Assembly (NCBI GenBank): GCA_039024635.1
Contig: JBCCQA010000021.1
Coordinates: forward strand, 44,274-108,273
Source of the DNA: Kuafuiihalomonas sp039024635
Lineage (GTDB): Bacteria; Myxococcota; Kuafuiibacteriia; Kuafuiibacteriales; Kuafuiibacteriaceae
DNA: 64,000 bases
Reading direction: 5' to 3'
The notes under the pieces: model-generated
Database searches by the model: none
What the model was told of the DNA's origin: nothing
The model's input: the letters and a program-made list of their open reading frames with translations, nothing else
Shown here: positions 8,480-16,473 of the stretch, in pieces
Numbering within the stretch: position 1 is the first letter of the stretch
Layout of the letters: each line of letters starts with the position of its first letter
Program-made: the position numbers and the translations under genes

Positions 8480-9343
8480 ATGGGCGCCGAGATCACGTCA
8501 GGGCTGACCCCTCACTTTCGCAGTTGGTTGGGACGTTCGGCCTTTGGGGCGGACGGCTTCGATCGCCCGGAGCTCCAAGGGGGGAGCTTCGGTGGTCGGT
8601 TCGTACCCGAGCAGCCGGTCAAGGGCCCACCGTTCGTCTTCATCCACGGCAACGGAGACGCGGCCCTGGGTTCGGGCGGCCCCCTCTTCAACGGCTGGAC
8701 CGAGGTATTGGGGTCCTTCTTGGCCGCTGGCTATGGCTTCGAGCGGCTGTACGGGACGACATGGGGCCCTGCCGATCCTCGACTCGTGCGGCGACAGTCT
8801 CACGACCGACATCGAGTGGGTCGGGTCCGTCGCTTCATCGAAGCGGTCCTGGCCTATACCGGCCAGCCCCGGGCGAACGTCGTCGCTCACTCGATGGGTG
8901 TGACCTTGGCCCGCAAGGCCATCCAGGGTGGTCGCCTTCTGGATGAGCGGGGATGGACTGAGCTCGGGCCTCCCTTGGCCTCCCGGATCGGTACCTTCAT
9001 CGGAATTGCCGGAGCCAACCAGGGCTTGAGGGCTGCACTGCGTAATCCTCTGGTTCGCGCTTGGAATCCGATCAACGGTTTCTTTCCAGGTCTGCCATCG
9101 CCGCTTGGCTTCGTGGGCCAGAGTCTCTTCTTGAAGGATGTCAATCGTAGGCCGCGAGCTGCCGCACGCGTCTACTCGATCTGGTCTCGGGGCGACGGAA
9201 TCGTTGATGTCTCTCTCGGGGGACGGCCTTCCGCGCGAATTCCCATGCAGGACGATGAGGTGGTCTTCGAAGACTTGAACCACTTCGAAGTGAAGGACCG
9301 CGCGGGTCCGACGCTGATCGAACTTTGCGAAGCGCCGGACTGA
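8480..9343 (+). CDS. Cytoplasmic alpha/beta-hydrolase, lipase-like
   Basis: A 287-residue alpha/beta hydrolase. FVFIHGNGDAALG provides the oxyanion-hole region, NVVAHSMGVTLARKA holds the nucleophile Ser, and a late DLNHFEVKD supplies a candidate catalytic His. There is no signal peptide, so it is predicted cytoplasmic. The ATG at 8480 is directly preceded by AAGGAG with almost no spacing, so the exact start is doubtful. The HGN and GANQG motifs resemble those of the secreted lipase two genes downstream, which suggests the two act on related esters in different compartments. The PaaX-like regulator follows after 16 bases. Confidence 0.82.
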   Translation: MGAEITSGLTPHFRSWLGRSAFGADGFDRPELQGGSFGGRFVPEQPVKGPPFVFIHGNGDAALGSGGPLFNGWTEVLGSFLAAGYGFERLYGTTWGPADPRLVRRQSHDRHRVGRVRRFIEAVLAYTGQPRANVVAHSMGVTLARKAIQGGRLLDERGWTELGPPLASRIGTFIGIAGANQGLRAALRNPLVRAWNPINGFFPGLPSPLGFVGQSLFLKDVNRRPRAAARVYSIWSRGDGIVDVSLGGRPSARIPMQDDEVVFEDLNHFEVKDRAGPTLIELCEAPD

Positions 9344-9359
9344 GGCATCCGCCGATGGC

Positions 9360-10274
9360 TTGGTGCGTCTACGACGCAGTGCGTATAAGGCCCTGAACCC
9401 GCATTTGATACGCAGTTTGACAGAAAAGGTCGCAAGTCGTAGCGGTCTGCGGGCGGTGGCTTCGGTGGCAGAAACGGTGGGCGCCATGGTGGCGGCCTTC
9501 GCCCCACGGGCCGTCAAGACGGCCGAACTGGAGCTGGCCGCCGCCCAGTTGGGCATCGACGCGAGCCAGGTTCGCGTGGCCCTCAGTCGGCTGCGGCGCC
9601 AGGGAAAGGTAGAGCCCGAGAACCGAGGCCTCTACCGCTTGTCCTCGAAGGTTCAGCTTCAGCAGACCGCCCTCGGTCGCTGGTGGGAGCGCTTGGATGG
9701 GCTCGAGACCAAGTGGACCAAGCGCTTTTACGTCGCGCTCACGAGCTGGGTACCGAAGAGCGACCGAAAGGCCGCCCGAAGTCGAGGTCGCGCTCTGACC
9801 CGCCTCGGGTTCCGGGAGCACCGGCCCGGCATGTCCCTCCGACCGGCCAACCTGCGGCTCGGCTTGGAGCAAATGAAGGACCTGCTACAGAAGCTCGGCT
9901 TTGACCAACAGGGTGACCTCCTGGTCGCGAGCGGCCTGAGCTTCGACGCGAGGCCTTACTGGAGCGAGCCCGTCGACTACCGCGCCCGCGCGACCGCGCT
10001 TCGGGGTGGCCTGGCTGCTCTGAAACGGGACGGCACGGTGGAGGCGGCGATGACCTCCTTCACCGTGGCCAACGAGATGATCCGGGAGGCGGTGCGAGAT
10101 CCGTTGCTGCCTCACGAATGGGTGGACTCGAATGCGCGCGCCGATTTCTGGCGCGCCCTCGTCGACTACGACGCCTACGGGCGCACCCTTTGGAAGAAGA
10201 ACGTGTGGGACCGCGTCGCGACCCATTCGAGAGGCCCGAATCGGGCCGGGAAGAGGACCGCTAAGAGCGGATGA
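9360..10274 (+). CDS. PaaX family transcriptional regulator
   Basis: About 304 residues. An N-terminal winged-helix region includes ASQVRVALSRLRRQGKVE and GLYRLS. A central part reads WWERLDGLETKWTKRFYVAL and LTRLGFREHRPGMSLRPANL, and the C-terminal segment LLPHEWVDSNARADFWRALV matches the PaaX C-terminal domain pattern (LP..WPG..A). PaaX proteins repress aromatic or fatty-acyl catabolic genes and usually respond to an acyl-CoA. The placement inside an acyl-CoA/lipase gene run suggests local control of that run. The start (TTG at 9360; GTG at 9456 and ATG at 9486 are alternatives) is uncertain. Confidence 0.82.
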   Translation: MVRLRRSAYKALNPHLIRSLTEKVASRSGLRAVASVAETVGAMVAAFAPRAVKTAELELAAAQLGIDASQVRVALSRLRRQGKVEPENRGLYRLSSKVQLQQTALGRWWERLDGLETKWTKRFYVALTSWVPKSDRKAARSRGRALTRLGFREHRPGMSLRPANLRLGLEQMKDLLQKLGFDQQGDLLVASGLSFDARPYWSEPVDYRARATALRGGLAALKRDGTVEAAMTSFTVANEMIREAVRDPLLPHEWVDSNARADFWRALVDYDAYGRTLWKKNVWDRVATHSRGPNRAGKRTAKSG

Positions 10275-10285
10275 GGAGAGAAACG

Positions 10286-11686
10286 ATGACTCGACTGATC
10301 AAGATGAGCTGGGCGCTCGCGGGCGCCGTCGCCGTGACGGCGTGCAGCGAAGACGATAACAACGGAGGCGGAAGCAACGGCAACGGAAGTGCCGTCGTCG
10401 ACATGGGAGGCGGCGGTCCGGACGTGGGCGAGGGCTCGGACATGGGTGGGGGACCCTTGAACCCTGCCTGTACCGCGGCCATCCGCCAGCGTGAGACCGA
10501 GGTCGCTGCCATGCTGCCAGCCCCCTTCACCGATCCTGTGGAGATGGTTGGTCCCGTGGAGGGGGATGTGGCCTTGGAGGCCGATTTCGCCGGTCGCTAC
10601 AGAGACGACCTGGCCAACCACGTGGGCTGTGAGCCGGTGGTTGCGTACGGAAACAACGTCGAGTTCTTGGTGCAAACCAACGAGGCTATGGTGCCTCCGG
10701 GCACGCCTGCCAGCATTCCAGGCTACGACTGCGCCGCCAAGGCCTACGAGACGACCAACGTCGACATGAGCAAGCCGATCGTTATCCTCGTTCACGGAAA
10801 CTCGTCATCGGTCACCAGCTTCGAAGAGTACTTCAACGCGGGGATCGCTGGGACGGAGGTCACAACCTTCTCTCAGTTTAGTTTCAACGTCGAGACCACC
10901 GTCCGGGAGCAGCTTGCAACCAAGCTTCTCAATGACGGCTTCGAAGTCATCGCCTTCGATGCCCGGACCGACCTCGTCAATCAGCTCACCGACTACGACG
11001 TCATGGCTAACGCCAACCGGAACATCGACCACGGCTGGTCGGTCCCGATGCTGCAGTCCTTGGTGAACGCCGTCATGACCAACAATCCCGGCCGTCGGAT
11101 CTCTCTGATTGGTCACTCCTTGGGGACCACCATGATCCGGGACGCGCTCCGCCGCATGTACGTGGCCTGGACCGACTCTGAGGCTGGCGCCTTGAATCCC
11201 TTTCCTCAGTTGGCCGACGTCATCCTCGCCTCAGGCGCCAACCATGGCGTCTCAACCGGCGGTCTTTGCGACCCCATGGTCCGCAACATGTCCATCGCCG
11301 TGACCTGCGAGATGGGAGACCGGGGTGCCTTTCTGCCCACCTACTTCTCCGGGGTGAACAATGGACCCAATGACCTATATACCGCCCCCTGCGCCGACGG
11401 GTCCTACGCCTTCGGCTCCGAGGATCAGTGTGGCAACAACGTCGTAGACTACACGACCATCACCATGGAGGACGTGCCGGACGGTAGCTTCCAGGATGAG
11501 TTCGTGAGCGAGTCCTCGGCGCGCCTCGACCTCGAGCCCTGCGTCGACAACGAGCTAGTCTCCCTGGCGGACTTCGACGCGTCCGGCTACTTCTTCGATG
11601 CGCTGCCCGGATTCCTTGCCAACCACTTCGGCTCCATTCGTTCGGATGCGGGCATGGCCATCATCTTGGACAAGCTCAACGACTGA
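10286..11686 (+). CDS. Secreted lipoprotein lipase/esterase
   Basis: About 466 residues. The signal sequence has a lipobox (AGAVAVTAC) and is followed by a long Gly/Ser/Asp linker, then an alpha/beta-hydrolase domain. IVILVHGNSSSVTSF forms the oxyanion hole, RISLIGHSLGTTMIRDAL carries the nucleophile Ser (GHSLG), and LASGANHGV follows. It is probably anchored to the outer membrane or cell surface, where it would release fatty acids or hydroxy-acids from external esters. A ribosome binding site (GAGGAG) sits about six bases before the ATG at 10286. A strong hairpin separates it from the downstream barrel gene. Confidence 0.86.
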   Translation: MTRLIKMSWALAGAVAVTACSEDDNNGGGSNGNGSAVVDMGGGGPDVGEGSDMGGGPLNPACTAAIRQRETEVAAMLPAPFTDPVEMVGPVEGDVALEADFAGRYRDDLANHVGCEPVVAYGNNVEFLVQTNEAMVPPGTPASIPGYDCAAKAYETTNVDMSKPIVILVHGNSSSVTSFEEYFNAGIAGTEVTTFSQFSFNVETTVREQLATKLLNDGFEVIAFDARTDLVNQLTDYDVMANANRNIDHGWSVPMLQSLVNAVMTNNPGRRISLIGHSLGTTMIRDALRRMYVAWTDSEAGALNPFPQLADVILASGANHGVSTGGLCDPMVRNMSIAVTCEMGDRGAFLPTYFSGVNNGPNDLYTAPCADGSYAFGSEDQCGNNVVDYTTITMEDVPDGSFQDEFVSESSARLDLEPCVDNELVSLADFDASGYFFDALPGFLANHFGSIRSDAGMAIILDKLND

Positions 11687-11694
11687 AGGGCTTT

Positions 11695-11725
11695 GGGCGG
11701 TCTCGGGCTGAGTCCGAGGCCGTCC
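11695..11725 (+). terminator. Strong intercistronic hairpin
   Basis: The arms 11695-11706 and 11714-11725 pair over 12 bp (two G.U wobbles) around a 7-base loop, starting 8 bases after the lipase stop codon. Only a short pyrimidine-rich stretch follows, without a clear U-run. It may be a partial terminator or an mRNA-stabilising element that sets different levels for the lipase and the barrel. Confidence 0.5.
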
Positions 11726-11751
11726 TTGCTCGTCCACCGGAGGACCTGTTC

Positions 11752-13158
11752 ATGAAACGACTGTTTAGCTTGGCGCTGCTATCGAGCGTGATTCTTCCCG
11801 TATTCGCTCAGGCCCAAAGCGAGAGTGAGGTCGAACAGAGCGAGGGCCGAAAGGGAAGCCGGGCCGACCGGGTCCTCGCCACCGCCGACCAGGGGATCGC
11901 CCGCGACTTCGTCATTTGGAGCGACGAAAAGCTGGACGGCTTCATCAAGCCCATCATCCAGCTGTCCTCTTCGGTCGTGGGCTATCTGCCCGAGGCCGAT
12001 GTGCAGAATCGGGAATTCGACGAGCGGGTCAGCACCCTGCTCCTGTCGAGAATCGGCTTCGAGGGGGAGCTGTTCGGCTTTCTGTCCTTCCGCACGCTCT
12101 TCGAGCGCAACGTCGGCTTCAACCTGGCACGCAATGGTCCCGTGGGGACCTCCATATGGGAAGGCACGGCTTCCTGGCAAGCTCGAGAAAACTACATACG
12201 GCTTTCCAAGTGGGGCCTAGAGCTGTCGGCCGGCATCTTGCCCGACCCGGCGAGTGTCGACTACATCTCCAAGAACATCCTCGATACCTTTGGCATGGAT
12301 CCCTACGTCCGAGACCCGCTACTTGTAAGCGGATTCAACCAGGGTCAGAGCGTGCTCTTTCGGGCCAAGCTCGGCGAGCTGACAGGCTGGTCGCCCATCG
12401 AGGGGCTGATCGCCGGCGTAAGCTTCACCGGCGGCAACCCGCTGGTCTCCTCCCTGTCCTTCGGCTTTGGCGGCCAAGTGCGGCAAACTGTGACCTTGTT
12501 TTCGGCGCCGCTGCGGGCTCTTTCCAACGGCCTTCCGGGCTCGGACATCCATATGTCGGTCGTGACCCCGAGTCTGACCTACGACAGCCGCTGGTTTGCC
12601 GCGAAGGCGGCGGGTCAGCTTTACTGGGTCGACAATGACGTGACCCAGTCCGAGGACGCGACTCTGACCGGCCACAACCTTCGAGCCACCGTCCAGCTGG
12701 AGAAGGTCAGCCAGTACGTGTTCCCATTCCTCCTGCTTTTCGACCTGAAAGACGACTTTCTGAAGCTGTACGGCACGGCCGCCTACCGAGAGAATGACAC
12801 CGTGGCCCTCCCGGACATCACAATGACAAGAGAGGAGCGCTTCGTTGGCATCTTGGCGGCGGGTGGTTTTGACATCGACCTCTCGGGCTTTGACATCCCG
12901 GTGATTCGAAACTTTGGCTTGGGCGGCAATTACTACTACATCGATCAGCAATTCTCGGCCGAGGCCGCGGATGGACGTCCGGACGATCGGGTCCTGCAGT
13001 ACATCAATCTCGGACTCACCTATTGGCTGTGGCAGGACGTGGCCTCGGCCGGTTTCCGCTGGGCACGGAATCAGGAAGAGTCTACCCAGGAGACTACGAG
13101 GCCCACGATCCTCGACGCCACCGACAGCTTCATCCTCTCGCTTCGGCTGCTGATCTGA
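11752..13158 (+). CDS. Outer-membrane beta-barrel protein (porin-like)
   Basis: A 468-residue protein with a standard signal peptide (MKRLFSLALLSSVILPVFAQAQ). A charged linker is followed by alternating hydrophobic/aromatic strand patterns throughout, and the last strand (FILSLRLLI) ends in a hydrophobic residue. That layout is typical of an outer-membrane barrel. It lies between the secreted lipase and an acyl-CoA ligase, so it may admit the products of extracellular hydrolysis, in the manner of FadL-like channels. No FadL sequence motif was recognised, so substrate remains inference. Confidence 0.75.
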   Translation: MKRLFSLALLSSVILPVFAQAQSESEVEQSEGRKGSRADRVLATADQGIARDFVIWSDEKLDGFIKPIIQLSSSVVGYLPEADVQNREFDERVSTLLLSRIGFEGELFGFLSFRTLFERNVGFNLARNGPVGTSIWEGTASWQARENYIRLSKWGLELSAGILPDPASVDYISKNILDTFGMDPYVRDPLLVSGFNQGQSVLFRAKLGELTGWSPIEGLIAGVSFTGGNPLVSSLSFGFGGQVRQTVTLFSAPLRALSNGLPGSDIHMSVVTPSLTYDSRWFAAKAAGQLYWVDNDVTQSEDATLTGHNLRATVQLEKVSQYVFPFLLLFDLKDDFLKLYGTAAYRENDTVALPDITMTREERFVGILAAGGFDIDLSGFDIPVIRNFGLGGNYYYIDQQFSAEAADGRPDDRVLQYINLGLTYWLWQDVASAGFRWARNQEESTQETTRPTILDATDSFILSLRLLI

Positions 13159-13172
13159 CCCCGGAGACCGTC

Positions 13173-14711
13173 GTGTACGACTTCGTCCGAAGCTGGGCCA
13201 AACTCGCACCGGACCGGCTGGCCATCGAAGAGATACGTTCGGGACGGGTCTGGACCTATGCCCAGCTCGACGCCCGAGCGGAGGCCATCGGTCGAGCCCT
13301 GAAGCAGGAACTCGGTTCAGCCGAAGCTCATCGGGTCGCCCTCCTTTGCAAGGGCCGAGGCGAGGTTTTCGAAGCTCTCTTTGCAGCGGCCAAGGCCAAG
13401 CTGACCCTCGTTCCGTTGAACTGGCGTCTGGCAGCGCGGGAGCTGGAAGGCATCTTGAAGGACTCGGGGGTGACACTCCTCGCGTACGACGGTGCGCACG
13501 CAGACATGGCGGAGGCCCTGCTGGAGTCGGTGCCCATGAAGGCCATCGCCCTCGATGAACACGGACATGCTGGGCATCCGGTGTGGGAGAGGCTGGCTGA
13601 GGGCACGTCGGGTGCTGGAGCTCTTCTCGGGCCGGCCATGGAGGATGTTCCTCTCGTTCTCTACACCAGCGGTACGACGGGAGGTCCCAAGGGGGTCATG
13701 GTGCCGTGGCGCCAGATCGTCTTCAACGCCATCAATACGGTCTTGGCCGCTGATCTCACGCCCGAAGACGCCACCCTGGCTTGTTTGCCTCTCTTTCATA
13801 CGGGCGGGCTTCACGCCTTGGCGACGCCCACGCTGTACCGAGGGGGACGGGTGCTCTTGGCGCCCAGCTTCGACCCGACGGAGGCAACGGCGCTGCTCCG
13901 AAGCGGCCGGGTCAGCACCACCATCGCTGTGCCCACCATGTACGAGATGATGGCGGGAACAGGCCTATTGGAGCCGGGTCCAGCCGCGATACCTCGTATC
14001 CTCCTTTGCGGGGGCGCGCCGGTCACGACGCAGACCCTGGAGCTCTTCCATGGAGCCGGTATGCCCCTCCGACAGGGCTATGGCCTCACCGAGGTGGGCC
14101 CCAACTGTTTCACTCTCTCTCCTTTGGAGGGGCCGGATCGAATCGGGACGGTAGGCTTTCCGGCTTTCCATGGTGAGGCTCGGCTCGTGGATCAGGACGG
14201 TCACGAGGTCGGAGTCGCTACCCCGGGCGAGCTTCAGCTTCGGGGACCCCACGTCTCGATGGGCTACCTGAATCGGCCTGAGGCGACCCAGGTCGTGCTC
14301 AGCGAGGACGGCTGGTTCAGCACCGGTGACGTTTTGGTTCGAAATGAGCGCGGGGCCTACGCCGTGGTCGGTCGAATGAAAGATATGTTCATCTCCGGCG
14401 GAGAGAACGTCTATCCGGTCGAGGTGGAGAATGCGCTCGTCGAGCATCCGGAGGTCCAAGCGGCGGCCGTCCTCGGCGTCCAAGACTCCAAGTGGGGTCA
14501 GGTTGGCTATGGCGTGCTGATTCCGGAGTCGATGGATGCACCGCCCAATGCTCTGGACCTGCAGGAATGGCTGAAGCACCGGATCGCGCGCTACAAGGTC
14601 CCCAAGCACTGGCGCTTCGTCGAGCGCTTTCCCCTCAACGCTTCAGGCAAGGTCGAGAAGGCTCGGCTTCTCGAAGTGGTTCGAGCTGAGCTCGAGAAAG
14701 CCGGGTCATGA
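13173..14711 (+). CDS. Acyl-CoA synthetase (AMP-forming ligase)
   Basis: A 512-residue ANL-superfamily enzyme. It has the P-loop YTSGTTGGPKGVM, the GYGLTEVGPN adenylate-binding motif, GWFSTGDVLVRNERG, the hinge VVGRMKDMFISGGENVYP and the C-terminal catalytic Lys in FPLNASGKVEK. It activates a carboxylic acid to an acyl-AMP and then to acyl-CoA. The GTG at 13173 was chosen because it follows GGAG with good spacing and lies 14 bases after the previous stop. Its stop overlaps the ATG of the KAS III-like gene by 4 bases, implying translational coupling. Substrate not predictable from sequence alone. Confidence 0.92.
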   Translation: MYDFVRSWAKLAPDRLAIEEIRSGRVWTYAQLDARAEAIGRALKQELGSAEAHRVALLCKGRGEVFEALFAAAKAKLTLVPLNWRLAARELEGILKDSGVTLLAYDGAHADMAEALLESVPMKAIALDEHGHAGHPVWERLAEGTSGAGALLGPAMEDVPLVLYTSGTTGGPKGVMVPWRQIVFNAINTVLAADLTPEDATLACLPLFHTGGLHALATPTLYRGGRVLLAPSFDPTEATALLRSGRVSTTIAVPTMYEMMAGTGLLEPGPAAIPRILLCGGAPVTTQTLELFHGAGMPLRQGYGLTEVGPNCFTLSPLEGPDRIGTVGFPAFHGEARLVDQDGHEVGVATPGELQLRGPHVSMGYLNRPEATQVVLSEDGWFSTGDVLVRNERGAYAVVGRMKDMFISGGENVYPVEVENALVEHPEVQAAAVLGVQDSKWGQVGYGVLIPESMDAPPNALDLQEWLKHRIARYKVPKHWRFVERFPLNASGKVEKARLLEVVRAELEKAGS

Positions 14712-15721
14712 CCGCTTTCGCCGAACTCCTTACCACCGGCATCTACGTGCCCGAGCGCGAGGTTTCCAACGACGAGCTGCGAGCCCGCTTTGCCAAGACC
14801 GCGCCCGACTTTGTCGACAAGGTCGAGGCGGCGTCGGGAATCAAGACGCGTTGGTATGCGCCCGACGATTGGTCGACGTCGGACCTGGCGCTGCGCGCGG
14901 CTCGGGACGCTCTCAATCGAGCTTCATTGACGCCCGAAGACCTGGACTTGATCGTCCTCGGGACCGACACCCCAGACTACATCACACCAGCCACCTCGGT
15001 CGTTCTCCAGGTGAAGCTGGGGGCTCATCGCGCAGGGACCTTCGACGTGGGTTGTGCCTGCGCGTCATTTCCGACCGGATTGATGACCGCCGCGGGCCTC
15101 ATCGCCAGCCAGCCCGGAATCCAGACGGTGCTCGTGGTGGGCGCGTACATGATGCATCGCCTGGCCGATCCTTCCGACCCCATGGTCTTCTTCTATGGAG
15201 ACGGGGCGGGTGCCGCCATCCTGCAGGGCGCCGAGGCGCCAGGCCTCATGAAGGGGGCCTTCCTGGCCGATGGGCAGTACGCTCGTCACTGGGGCATCTT
15301 CAGTGGAGGAACGGTCGAACCCGCGAGCGCGGCCTCGGTGGCGGAGGGACGGACCCAAGTTCGACTGACCGAAAAGTACCCCTCTGAGATCAACGACGAG
15401 GGATGGCCCAAGTTGATGCGAAGCATCACCGAGCAGAATGAGCTTCAGATGGAGGACGTCGACCTCGCCATCTTCACTCAGGTGCGTCGCAGCACCATCT
15501 TGAAGGTGGGCGCAGAGCTTGGGATTCCGGAGCCGAGGCTGCCTATGGTCATGGGGAAGTGGGGCTACACGGGTTCGGCCTGTATCGGCATGGCCCTTCA
15601 CGATGCGATCGTCCAAGGCCGGGCCAAACCCGGTCATCTGGTGACCCTGGTGGGCTCAGGTGTCGGCTACAACCAGGCCGGAGTGGCGCTGAGACTCACG
15701 GAGGCTTTGAAAGGAGGATGA
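14708..15721 (+). CDS. KAS III-like condensing or acyl-transfer enzyme with altered active site
   Basis: A 337-residue thiolase-fold protein of FabH type. The nucleophile Cys118 is present in DVGCACASF, and FYGDGAGAAIL matches the family. The two other FabH catalytic residues are replaced. Where FabH has HQAN, this protein has TQVR (Thr257). Where FabH has GNTSAAS, it has GYTGSAC (Tyr287). His and Asn are needed for malonyl decarboxylation, so ordinary 3-oxoacyl-ACP synthesis is unlikely. Acyl transfer to another acceptor, or non-decarboxylating chemistry, is more plausible. It is coupled to the ligase gene before it (4-base overlap) and to the SDR after it (1 base). Confidence 0.85.
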   Translation: MTAFAELLTTGIYVPEREVSNDELRARFAKTAPDFVDKVEAASGIKTRWYAPDDWSTSDLALRAARDALNRASLTPEDLDLIVLGTDTPDYITPATSVVLQVKLGAHRAGTFDVGCACASFPTGLMTAAGLIASQPGIQTVLVVGAYMMHRLADPSDPMVFFYGDGAGAAILQGAEAPGLMKGAFLADGQYARHWGIFSGGTVEPASAASVAEGRTQVRLTEKYPSEINDEGWPKLMRSITEQNELQMEDVDLAIFTQVRRSTILKVGAELGIPEPRLPMVMGKWGYTGSACIGMALHDAIVQGRAKPGHLVTLVGSGVGYNQAGVALRLTEALKGG

Positions 15722-15722
15722 G

Positions 15723-16472
15723 GTGAAACTCGAGGAGATGAAGGTCATCGTGACTGGCGGGGCCAAAGGGATGGGCGCCTACTTCGTAGAGCGGCTGGTA
15801 GAGGCCGGGGCTCGAGTGGCGGCCGGTGACGTTTCGGAGGAGGGCCTGGCCAAGCTACCCGACGCCGTCCATCGAAGGCGTCTGGACGTAACCGATTCGA
15901 AAGACTGCCGGAGATTCGTTGCTTGGGCTCACGACGTGATGGATGGGCTCGACGGTTTGGTCAACAACGCCGGAATCATCCGGGATGGTCTCCTCGTCCG
16001 AAAGGATCGGAACACGGGGGCCATTCAGACCATGTCCGATGAGCAATGGCAGGCTGTCCTCGACGTCAACCTGAGCGGGGCGACGTACATGGTTCGAGAG
16101 TTTGCAGCACTATTGGCAGGACGGGCTCCGCCGGGTCCAGCTGCCATCGTCAACATGTCCTCCGTCGCCCGACACGGGAATCGAGGTCAGAGCAACTACG
16201 TGGCAACGAAGGCCGCCTTGGCCGCCAACACTGTGACCTGGGCCCGAGAGTTTGCCCGCTTCGGCATCAGGGTGGGGGCCATCGCGCCCGGCATGATCGA
16301 GACACCCATGACCGAAGGAATGAACCAAAAGGCCCGGGATGCACTCGTGGCCATGGTGCCGGTGGGGCGCATCGGCAGGCCGGAAGACATCTGGTTGGCC
16401 GTGAAGTTCATCTTCGAGTGTGACTACTTCAATGGGCGTTGTCTAGACGTAGACGGCGGCCTGGTCATGTGA
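15723..16472 (+). CDS. Short-chain dehydrogenase/reductase (FabG-like)
   Basis: A 249-residue SDR with the cofactor motif TGGAKGMG, the NNAG stabilising motif, catalytic Ser in MSSVARHG, YVATK (Tyr and Lys) and the PGMIETPM substrate-loop segment. It reduces a 3-oxoacyl group or oxidises a 3-hydroxyacyl group with NAD(P). The GTG start at 15723 lies one base after the preceding stop and has an AGGAGGATGAG ribosome binding region. It sits between the KAS III-like enzyme and a symporter, which fits an acyl or hydroxy-acid pathway. Confidence 0.92.
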   Translation: MKLEEMKVIVTGGAKGMGAYFVERLVEAGARVAAGDVSEEGLAKLPDAVHRRRLDVTDSKDCRRFVAWAHDVMDGLDGLVNNAGIIRDGLLVRKDRNTGAIQTMSDEQWQAVLDVNLSGATYMVREFAALLAGRAPPGPAAIVNMSSVARHGNRGQSNYVATKAALAANTVTWAREFARFGIRVGAIAPGMIETPMTEGMNQKARDALVAMVPVGRIGRPEDIWLAVKFIFECDYFNGRCLDVDGGLVM

Positions 16473-16473
16473 C

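Noticed and set aside
12319..13476. 385-codon minus-strand frame opposite the outer-membrane barrel and ligase
   Set aside because: It spans two good genes on the other strand and shows no domain.
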